DNA of 64,000 nucleotides. Origin: CAJXSD01 sp964633145 (GTDB taxonomy: Bacteria > Pseudomonadota > Alphaproteobacteria > Rhodobacterales > Rhodobacteraceae). The DNA is taken from assembly GCA_964633145.1 (NCBI GenBank), contig CAZWFE010000002.1, positions 1-64,000 on the forward strand. Direction: 5' to 3'. Both the position numbers and the translations under genes were made by a program. Below the pieces are notes generated by a model. The model made no database searches. It saw only the letters and a list, made by a program, of their open reading frames with translations, and was not told the DNA's origin. This document shows, piece after piece, positions 51,273 through 58,767 of this stretch (position 1 is the first letter of the stretch; each line of letters opens with the position of its first letter).

Positions 51273-51842
51273 CTATCTGCCCCAAACGCGCACAGGACCG
51301 CAATCCATATGAACAAAATTTGATCCTGAGTATTTGCCAACGCCGCCCGCATGACAGGCCTGCGCTGCCTTTGAAATCTGGCGAACCGATCGTGATCCCA
51401 AACGCAAATCAGCGGCCTGACCCTTCATGTGTAGGGAATTTTTGGCAACACCACGCGAATTGCGTCGCAACATCGCATTGGTTTTGGGGCTGCGATAGCC
51501 CGACAGCATTTGGAACGGTTCATTGGTATCTAGCAACGCGTGACTGGCGGCGATGATATCGATAGTACGCGTGTCAATTTTCTTGACTTCGTTATGTCGC
51601 CAATCCCGCATGAATTTGTTGATCTCAGCCAAGGCTTCGGGGATGTAGTCGCCCTCAATCCAATAGATGGTATTAACGCGTTCACCGGTCCGGCGTGACA
51701 ATAACGACACCTTGCGAATATCGCCTGCACCGCGCAAAAACCCGAATGCATTCGCATAGGTGGGTGCCGCAACAACTGCGGTCGCAGCAAATGCTGTTAG
51801 CAATCCACGTCGTGTGATATCGTTGCTATTATTCATTGTCAT
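51273..51842 (-). CDS. Tat-exported DUF882/YcbK-like peptidase M15 family protein
   Basis: A 189-residue protein with a twin-arginine signal (NDITRRGLLTAFAATAVVAAP) and a Peptidase_M15_2/DUF882 domain: LSGYRSPKTNAMLRR, SLHMKGQAADLRL and the C-terminal NFVHMDCGPVRVWGR. The His and Asp residues of these motifs are likely Zn ligands of a murein endopeptidase. It is divergent from a YcbB-type L,D-transpeptidase; in E. coli ycbB and ycbK are also neighbours, which supports a joint role in cell-wall remodelling. ATG codons at 51842 and 51836 are both possible. Confidence 0.87.
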   Translation of the reverse strand: MTMNNSNDITRRGLLTAFAATAVVAAPTYANAFGFLRGAGDIRKVSLLSRRTGERVNTIYWIEGDYIPEALAEINKFMRDWRHNEVKKIDTRTIDIIAASHALLDTNEPFQMLSGYRSPKTNAMLRRNSRGVAKNSLHMKGQAADLRLGSRSVRQISKAAQACHAGGVGKYSGSNFVHMDCGPVRVWGR

Positions 51843-52122
51843 TCGTTCATTTCCAAACGCCGGGCAGCTGGCGCAGTTGTTTGACCTATCCCCTAGGTGC
51901 AATACCTATGCCATGAATCGATTCGCGAACCAACCCTTTTTTTGATGGATCGCCCAATGCAACGAAATTTAGGCGAATTATTGCCTTTGTGCGCTTTGCG
52001 ATGCAAACAGGTCACGCATTCAGGGTGTTTGCGCCATTGAGATCATCCTAAAGCAATTGTGAATAGACATCCTAGGTGCTTAGGGTTTATTCCACGGGTG
52101 CTGTCGCTGCGGGGGTAATGAA

Positions 52123-53727
52123 ATGCTGCTTGGTTATTTTAAACGTTTAATTTTTGTTTTTTGTGCTTTGGTCTTGGTTGCGTTGCCGTCTATCGGCTCG
52201 GCACAACATAACGATATTTCATATCAAATGGCGCTAAGCAAAGCGTTAAAAAACGATGCTTCGGCGTTGGAATATTATAAAGGTCGCGATTTCAAACCGC
52301 TTTGGATGGAACGGTCGTTCCGTGCGCCGGGCCGCAGAAAAGCATTGTTTGAGGCACTTGCCGGCGCGTCAGGACACGCTTTGCCGGTTGAAAGATACCG
52401 TTTAGCCGAACTAGAAACTGCTGTTGCCGCCATTAAAACGACCGAAGATTTGGGCCGTGTCGAGGCAGAATTAACCAAGAGTTATTTGACCTATGTGCGT
52501 GATGTACGCGCGGGGATCCTGAATCCACGATCTGCAGTGCGTGACATCAAACGGGACCGTTTGGGGATTGTATCGGCTGATTATCTGGCTGGCATCGAAC
52601 GTTCGTCCGCCAGAAAATTCATGCGCGCTTTGCCACCTCAGTCTGTTGAATACCAACGACTGCTGACTGAAAAAGAACGTCTGTTGCGGATCATTGCAGC
52701 GGGCGACTGGAAATCCAAAGTCCCTGCGGTCAAACTAGAGCCGGGCGCCAAAGGCAAAGCCGTTGTTGCGCTGCGTGATCGATTAATCGACATGGGCTAT
52801 TTGAAATCTACGCTAACTGCGGTTTACGATGGCAACATGCAGAAAGCTGTGCAGGCGTTTCAGGCCGATCACGGTTTGTCTATGGACGGTATCGTGGGGC
52901 CTGGCACGCGCGCCGAAATCAACAAATCAGCACGTGATCGCTTGGCCGCAGTGGTCGTTGCGATGGAACGCGAACGCTGGACCAACTTTGATCGTGGGAC
53001 ACGTCACATCATGGTAAACTTGGCGGATTTTAGTGCCAAGATCATGAATAAGGGGCAAATTGAATTTTATACCCGCGCGGTTGTTGGGTCGAACAAAAAT
53101 GATCAACGCAGCCCCGAATTTTCCGATGAAATGGAACATATGGTGATTAATCCAACCTGGAATGTCCCACGTTCGATCACGGTCAAGGAATACCTGCCCA
53201 AAATGCAAAAAAATCCGAACGCGCATAGCTATCTGAATTTGATCAGTCAGTCGGGGCGGGTCGTTTCACGCGAAGGTATTGATTTCAACCAATACAACGC
53301 GTCGAATTTTCCATTCGATTTGAAACAGCCGCCATCAACACGCAATGCGCTAGGATTGGTGAAATTTATGTTCCCCAACCAGTATAATATTTATCTGCAT
53401 GACACGCCGGCTAAGTCGCTGTTTTCGCGCGAAACGCGGGCCTTTAGCCATGGGTGTGTGCGCCTGCACAAACCGTTTGATTTTGCCTATGCTTTGCTGT
53501 CGGTTCAGTCGTCAAACCCCAAGGGGGAATTCCACACAGCCCTAGACAGCGGACGCGAAACGGTCATCGAATTGAAAAAACACGTACCTGTGCATTTGAT
53601 GTATCGCACTGCCGTATCCAAACCAACGGGCGGCATGGAATATCGTCGCGATATTTACGGTCGCGATGGTGCAATTTTTGATGCCTTGGTTCGTGCAGGG
53701 GTGGTCATTGGATCAATTGCAGGGTAA
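52123..53727 (+). CDS. L,D-transpeptidase (YcbB/LdtD type)
   Basis: A 534-residue exported enzyme. The signal peptide spans residues 1-27. An N-terminal scaffold domain (to about 200), a peptidoglycan-binding domain (about 205-270, AVQAFQADHGLSMDGIVGPGTR) and a YkuD catalytic domain (about 295-475) follow; the active site is SHGCVRL (Cys445) with His426 in the same site. It forms 3-3 crosslinks in peptidoglycan and can attach proteins in some species. GGGGG stands 7 nt before the start. Confidence 0.92.
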   Translation: MLLGYFKRLIFVFCALVLVALPSIGSAQHNDISYQMALSKALKNDASALEYYKGRDFKPLWMERSFRAPGRRKALFEALAGASGHALPVERYRLAELETAVAAIKTTEDLGRVEAELTKSYLTYVRDVRAGILNPRSAVRDIKRDRLGIVSADYLAGIERSSARKFMRALPPQSVEYQRLLTEKERLLRIIAAGDWKSKVPAVKLEPGAKGKAVVALRDRLIDMGYLKSTLTAVYDGNMQKAVQAFQADHGLSMDGIVGPGTRAEINKSARDRLAAVVVAMERERWTNFDRGTRHIMVNLADFSAKIMNKGQIEFYTRAVVGSNKNDQRSPEFSDEMEHMVINPTWNVPRSITVKEYLPKMQKNPNAHSYLNLISQSGRVVSREGIDFNQYNASNFPFDLKQPPSTRNALGLVKFMFPNQYNIYLHDTPAKSLFSRETRAFSHGCVRLHKPFDFAYALLSVQSSNPKGEFHTALDSGRETVIELKKHVPVHLMYRTAVSKPTGGMEYRRDIYGRDGAIFDALVRAGVVIGSIAG

Positions 53728-53758
53728 TTCTGATCCCGCGTAAACGTGGGGAATAAAC

Positions 53759-54850
53759 ATGTATACAGTCGCGGATGTCGCGCAAGCACTTGGCGCCCAA
53801 CTGTTGGGTGATGGCACGGTCCTTGTTTCTGGCGTGTCCCAACCTAGTTTGGCGGGCGAAACGGATATCGCACTGGCAATGGATCCCGATTATGCGGCAT
53901 TGATCCCCCAAGGTCGTGCGCGCGTTGCAATGTTGTGGCCCGGTGCGGATTGGGCCAGTTACGGGTTGCAGGCCGCGCTGGTCGCACCGCGCCCACGCTA
54001 TGCGATGTCGGCCTTGTCTGCGATGATGGACGCAGGGCAGGGATATGACGCCGGCATTCACCCATCCGCGGTTGTGGACCCCACGGCCCGTTTGGGCGAA
54101 AATATATCAGTTGGTCCCTTGGCGGTAATTGGCCGCGATGTCGTGATTGGCGACAACAGTGTCATTGGCCCACAATGCTATATCGGAACCGGATCACGTT
54201 TGGGGCAAAATGCCTATCTGCGCGAAGGTGTTCGGATTGGCGCAGACGTCCGGATCGGTGATCGTTTCATCGCGCAGCCGGGCGCAACCGTTGGGGCGGA
54301 TGGGTTTTCCTTTGTCACGCCCGAGGTGTCGGCGGTTGAAATTGCCCGCGATAGCCTGGGCAAACACGATATTTCAGACCGCGGACAACCGTGGGCGCGC
54401 ATCCATTCATTGGCGGGTGTGATTATTGGCGATGATGTGGAACTGGGCGCGTCGTGCTGTGTTGATCGCGGTACGGTGAAACCGACGCAAATCGGCAATG
54501 GTGTCAAAACAGACAATCTGTCACAAATCGGTCATAACGTGGTGATAGGGGATGATTGCCTGATCTGTGCGCAGGTCGGTATCGCGGGATCCAGCGTGCT
54601 GGGCCGAAATGTTGTTTTGGGGGGCCAGACCGGTGTCAGTGACAATATCACAATCGGTGATAACGTGATTACAGGTGGTGCCACGAAAGTGTTGTCCAAT
54701 ATTCCAAGCGGTCGCATTATGTTGGGCTATCCTGCTATGAAAATGGACAGCCACATCGAAACCTATAAAGCGCTGCGGCGCTTGCCCCGTTTGATGCGCA
54801 CTGTTTCGGAATTGCAAAAAACGGTTTTGAACCTATCTAAGAAAGACTAA
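53759..54850 (+). CDS. lpxD: UDP-3-O-(3-hydroxyacyl)glucosamine N-acyltransferase
   Basis: A 363-residue left-handed beta-helix acyltransferase, the third step of lipid A synthesis. The N-terminal domain recognises UDP-GlcN; hexapeptide repeats start near residue 100 (IHPSAVVDPTARLGENISVGP) and the conserved catalytic-His region is KTDNLSQIGHNVVIG. It precedes a dedicated acyl carrier protein and a ketosynthase, which may supply or lengthen its acyl chain. lpxA, lpxB and bamA are not nearby, which is different from the usual bamA-lpxD cluster. Confidence 0.93.
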   Translation: MYTVADVAQALGAQLLGDGTVLVSGVSQPSLAGETDIALAMDPDYAALIPQGRARVAMLWPGADWASYGLQAALVAPRPRYAMSALSAMMDAGQGYDAGIHPSAVVDPTARLGENISVGPLAVIGRDVVIGDNSVIGPQCYIGTGSRLGQNAYLREGVRIGADVRIGDRFIAQPGATVGADGFSFVTPEVSAVEIARDSLGKHDISDRGQPWARIHSLAGVIIGDDVELGASCCVDRGTVKPTQIGNGVKTDNLSQIGHNVVIGDDCLICAQVGIAGSSVLGRNVVLGGQTGVSDNITIGDNVITGGATKVLSNIPSGRIMLGYPAMKMDSHIETYKALRRLPRLMRTVSELQKTVLNLSKKD

Positions 54851-54882
54851 TCCCCATAGGGGCATCGCATGGAATTACGCAT

Positions 54883-55140
54883 ATGTCAGTGAAACAACAG
54901 GTCATCGAAATTTTAGCGCAGCAAGCCGTGTTAGAGCCATCAGACGTGACCTTGGATAGTACGCTAGAGCAGTTGGGAATCGACAGTCTAGGATTGGTCG
55001 AATGCATTTTCGCGATCGAAGAGGCCTTTGACATCCAAGTGCCATTTAATGCCAATGACCCGACCGAAGGTGATTTTGACATTTCATCGGTCGCGCGCAT
55101 TATCGCAGGTGTTGAAACCTTGGTGGCCGAACAATCGTGA
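54883..55140 (+). CDS. Acyl carrier protein, dedicated
   Basis: An 85-residue ACP with the phosphopantetheine site GIDSLGLVE (Ser35). It is not the housekeeping AcpP, which lies with fabD/fabG/fabF in most bacteria. It is followed by a ketosynthase overlapping by 4 nt (GTGA) and preceded by lpxD after 32 nt. The setting recalls the acpXL-fabF arrangement that builds long acyl chains for lipid A in rhizobia, but only two of those genes are present. Confidence 0.88.
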   Translation: MSVKQQVIEILAQQAVLEPSDVTLDSTLEQLGIDSLGLVECIFAIEEAFDIQVPFNANDPTEGDFDISSVARIIAGVETLVAEQS

Positions 55141-56348
55141 ACAGGGTTGTTATAACGGGGGCTGGCACCATCAATGCCTTGGGGCAAAATGTCCCCCAAA
55201 CGCTGGCAGCGATGCAGGCGGGCCGCTGTGGTATTGGTGAACTGAAATTTCGTGATGTTGATCGTTTGGCAATTAAAATCGGTGGCCAAGTCCATGATTT
55301 TGATCCAGAAACGGTATTTAACCGGCAGCAATTGGCATTATACGACCGCTTTACCCAATTCACTTTATTGGCCGCCAAAGAGGCGATTGATCAATCTGGT
55401 TTGGTGTTTTCTGGTGATCTGGCGGCGACCTCGGGCGTTGTGTTGGGCACGGCAGGCGGCGGTGTTGGCACATGGGATGAAAATTATCGGTCCGTTTATG
55501 AAGAAGGCAAGAACCGCGTCCACCCCTTTGTTGTGCCGAAACTGATGAACAATGCCGCCGCCAGTCACGTGTCGATGGAATTCAACCTAAAGGGCCCATC
55601 CTTTACCGTATCAACGGCCTGTGCCAGTTCCAATCATGCCATGGCGCAGGCGTTTCAAATGGTGCGTACGGGCCTGTCCAAAACCATGATCACCGGCGGA
55701 TCAGAAAGCATGCTATGTTTCGGTGGGATCAAAGCATGGGAAGGTCTGCGCGTGATGTCCAAAGACGCTTGCCGCCCTTTTTCTGCCAATCGAAATGGCA
55801 TGGTCCAAGGTGAAGGTGCGGCCATTTTCGTATTCGAGGAATTGGAACAGGCGAAATCCCGCGGTGCCGACATTCTGGCCGAGGTGACAGGATTTGCCAT
55901 GTCGTCGGATGCGTCCGACATTGTGATGCCCAGCCAACAGGGGGCGGCCCGCGCCATTCAGGGCGCGTTGCGTGATGCGCGTTTGAACCCAGAGGATGTG
56001 GGATATATCAACGCCCATGGCACAGGTACGGCCGCAAATGACAAAACCGAATGTGCAGCCGTGGCCCATGTATTTGGCCAGCATGCCAATGCCTTGATGC
56101 TGTCATCGACAAAATCCATGCACGGGCATTTGATTGGCGCGACGGGTGCGGTCGAATTACTGGCCTGTATCATGGCGGTGCGTGATGGCATTATCGCACC
56201 CACGATCGGATATCAGGAACCTGACCCGGAATGCGCCCTTGATGTGGTCCCGAATGTGGCGCGCGAGGCCAAGGTTGATGTGGCCCTATCCAACGCCTTT
56301 GCCTTTGGCGGGTTGAATGCCGTTTTGGCGTTACGCGCCTTTCGTTAA
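55137..56348 (+). CDS. Beta-ketoacyl-ACP synthase (FabF-like)
   Basis: A 403-residue KAS II-type condensing enzyme starting at GTG, with the ACP stop overlapping. The active-site triad is Cys162 (STACASSN), His in NAHGTGT and His in KSMHGHLIGATG, all intact. It is expected to extend acyl chains on the adjacent ACP. Whether these serve lipid A through LpxD or another lipid is unknown. Confidence 0.9.
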   Translation: MNRVVITGAGTINALGQNVPQTLAAMQAGRCGIGELKFRDVDRLAIKIGGQVHDFDPETVFNRQQLALYDRFTQFTLLAAKEAIDQSGLVFSGDLAATSGVVLGTAGGGVGTWDENYRSVYEEGKNRVHPFVVPKLMNNAAASHVSMEFNLKGPSFTVSTACASSNHAMAQAFQMVRTGLSKTMITGGSESMLCFGGIKAWEGLRVMSKDACRPFSANRNGMVQGEGAAIFVFEELEQAKSRGADILAEVTGFAMSSDASDIVMPSQQGAARAIQGALRDARLNPEDVGYINAHGTGTAANDKTECAAVAHVFGQHANALMLSSTKSMHGHLIGATGAVELLACIMAVRDGIIAPTIGYQEPDPECALDVVPNVAREAKVDVALSNAFAFGGLNAVLALRAFR

Positions 56349-56407
56349 ATCAGCTTGAGTTTTCGCAAAAGCGCGCCATAGTGTGCAAAACACACTGGCG
56401 CGATTGC

Positions 56408-57622
56408 ATGATATTTTTAAATTTCCTAATACAAAATATTTCGTTGATTGCGGCGGGGTTTTTATTAACGTTGATGTCCAGTTTTGGGCAGACGTTTTTT
56501 ATTTCCGTCTTTTCCGGTGAAATTCGCGCTGATTTTGGCCTGACCCACGGCGAATGGGGAACCGCCTATGCCGTGGGCACATTTTCATCGGCTGTCGTCA
56601 TGGTGTGGTCTGGCGGGCTAAGTGATCGGTTTAAAACCCGCCAGCTTGGGATTGGTGTGTTTTGCGGATTGGCTGTGGCGGCGTTGTGTATGGCGATGAA
56701 CCCTTATGCAGTTTTATTACCGGTGGTGATATTCTTGCTGCGTCTTATGGGGCAGGGGATGTCATCGCATTTGGCTGCCGTTGCCATGTCGCGCTGGTTT
56801 GTGGCCCAACGCGGGCGTGCGCTGTCGCTGTCAAACCTGGGCTTTAGTTTGGGCGAGGCCAGTTTGCCCATCCTCTTTGTGGTATTGTTGGGGGTCTATG
56901 ACTGGCGGGTGTTGTGGGGCCTGTCAGCATTGGTGATCTGTGCCGCCATTCCCGTTTTATGGACATTGTTGTCCCAAGAACGCACACCGCAATCCATGGC
57001 ACAACAAAACGAAGCAACGGGTATGCAGGGGCGACATTGGACACGCCAGCAAACCCTTGGCCATCCCCTGTTTTGGTTTATGATCCCAACGCTGATGGGG
57101 CCAGGTGCCTTTGTCACGGCCTTTTTCTTTCAGCAGGTGCCATTTGCGCAGGGGCTGGCGGTTGATCATTTGGCCTTGGTCGCGGTGTTTCCGATATATT
57201 CAGCGGTTTCGGTCGGGGCGAATATTTTGTCGGGCATTGCACTGGATCGCTATGGCGCGGCGCGGCTGATGCCGTTGTATCTGGTTCCTATGGCGGCCGC
57301 GTTTTTCGTATTTGCGCAGGCACAGACATTGCTGGGCGTTGGCATAGGTTTGGTGTTTTTGGCGCTGAGTGCGGGGGCGAACGGTACCCTGCCTGTGGCG
57401 TTTTGGGCCGAATTTTACGGAACGCGCCATTTGGGCGGGATCAAGGCAATTGCCAGCGCTGTGATGGTTGTCGGATCTGCCGTTGGTCCGGCAATCACAG
57501 GTTGGTTTTTAACGCTTGGGGTGCCCTTGGGTCAGCAATACAGTTTTGTCGGTCTATATTTCTGCGGTGCAACCGTGGCCATGATGATCGGAATTCGCAA
57601 ATACAACCCGTCACGCCAGTGA
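56408..57622 (+). CDS. Major facilitator superfamily transporter
   Basis: A 404-residue protein with about 12 membrane helices. The loop 2-3 motif is GGLSDRFKTRQLG, and the second half shows GIALDRYGAARL. No substrate can be assigned. The start at 56408 (MIFLNFLIQN) has a weak ribosome site; a GTG 9 codons upstream is an alternative. The 3' end overlaps the convergent glk gene by 12 nt. Confidence 0.85.
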   Translation: MIFLNFLIQNISLIAAGFLLTLMSSFGQTFFISVFSGEIRADFGLTHGEWGTAYAVGTFSSAVVMVWSGGLSDRFKTRQLGIGVFCGLAVAALCMAMNPYAVLLPVVIFLLRLMGQGMSSHLAAVAMSRWFVAQRGRALSLSNLGFSLGEASLPILFVVLLGVYDWRVLWGLSALVICAAIPVLWTLLSQERTPQSMAQQNEATGMQGRHWTRQQTLGHPLFWFMIPTLMGPGAFVTAFFFQQVPFAQGLAVDHLALVAVFPIYSAVSVGANILSGIALDRYGAARLMPLYLVPMAAAFFVFAQAQTLLGVGIGLVFLALSAGANGTLPVAFWAEFYGTRHLGGIKAIASAVMVVGSAVGPAITGWFLTLGVPLGQQYSFVGLYFCGATVAMMIGIRKYNPSRQ

Positions 57623-58558
57623 CGTGACAAAGCTGGCACAGCCCCGAAGCGCCGCAAAATCATCCAAAATGACATGCACGCTGAATTGCTTGTTGAACTC
57701 GGCAAAGCGGCCTTTGTCGCAAAATGCCTCGGCAAAAACGGCTTGGGACAAATAGGGCGACAGCGCACGCGCAACACCGCCGATTAAATAAATACCACCC
57801 AGTGGCAAAGTGGCCAGCGCCATATCGCCATAAACTGATCCTGCAAATTGTGCCTGTGTTTCAGCCACGGCAATGGCTGTTGCGTCGCCCGCAGATGCTG
57901 CCGCCATAATATCGGCCGCACTGCGATCTTGGCGGTTGTTTAGGGCGGCATCGATGCGTTCCAAACCACGGCCCGCCAAAATATGTTCGTTTGACACGAA
58001 CCCTTCGGTCTGGGCGATGGCGTCCACAACGCGGGCCTGCACTGCGCCCGCGACCGCAATACGGGCGTGACCAATTTCTGCGGGCGGAACATGGGTGCCG
58101 GAATTGGTGTGATAGACGGGGGCTGCGTTAAATCCAGTGCCCATGCCAATCACAATCTGTGGATCCGTTGGTCGTGCCTGATGATTGCCCTGCATTAATG
58201 TTTGGATGTCATCGCTGCGCAACAGGTGCAGTGAATGGCCCTGTGCCTGCAAATCGTTCAATAAACCGACATGGGCGGCACCAGTTTTCGCGGCGATTTT
58301 TGTGTCCTCAAACACCCAATCTAGGTTGGTCATTTCTGCACGCCCACCTGAAACTGGGCCGGCCACGGCAACCGCAGCACGGTCCACCTGTGTCAGACCC
58401 ATTTGGGATAGGTATAAATCAATGATGTCATAAAATGTCGCATGATCAGCATTTTTGAACCGCGTGATGCTGTCATCGCGCAGGGTCAGGCCATCGGAAA
58501 TCGCCATCCGTGTATTCGTTCCACCGATATCCGCCACAAGGCAAGTAGGCTGCGACAT
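57611..58558 (-). CDS. glk: Glucokinase
   Basis: A 315-residue hexokinase-fold sugar kinase of the Glk type: CLVADIGGTNTRMAI (phosphate 1), AVAVAGPVSGG, MTNLDWVFE, LLNDLQAQGHSL and GMGTGFNAAPVYH. It phosphorylates glucose with ATP, feeding zwf and pgi. I chose the ATG at 58558 (MSQPTCLVADIGG) because AAGG lies 9 nt upstream; an ATG three codons earlier overlaps that site. Confidence 0.92.
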   Translation of the reverse strand: MSQPTCLVADIGGTNTRMAISDGLTLRDDSITRFKNADHATFYDIIDLYLSQMGLTQVDRAAVAVAGPVSGGRAEMTNLDWVFEDTKIAAKTGAAHVGLLNDLQAQGHSLHLLRSDDIQTLMQGNHQARPTDPQIVIGMGTGFNAAPVYHTNSGTHVPPAEIGHARIAVAGAVQARVVDAIAQTEGFVSNEHILAGRGLERIDAALNNRQDRSAADIMAAASAGDATAIAVAETQAQFAGSVYGDMALATLPLGGIYLIGGVARALSPYLSQAVFAEAFCDKGRFAEFNKQFSVHVILDDFAALRGCASFVTSLA

Positions 58559-58767
58559 TGCGTTCATCCTTATTATTTTGTCCGTGTTTATGCATAAATT
58601 TACAGCCAAGCAAGTCCCCAAGCGGTCCATCCGCCCATTTTTGTTAGCGCAAACAATCGCGGTCACGCTATGACGAAAAAATAGTAAGTGTTCGTCTTAT
58701 GTTCCAATTTTTCGTTGGCCATCGTCAGAAAAAGGTTTATCTGTGCGTTAACCATTAGGAATATATC

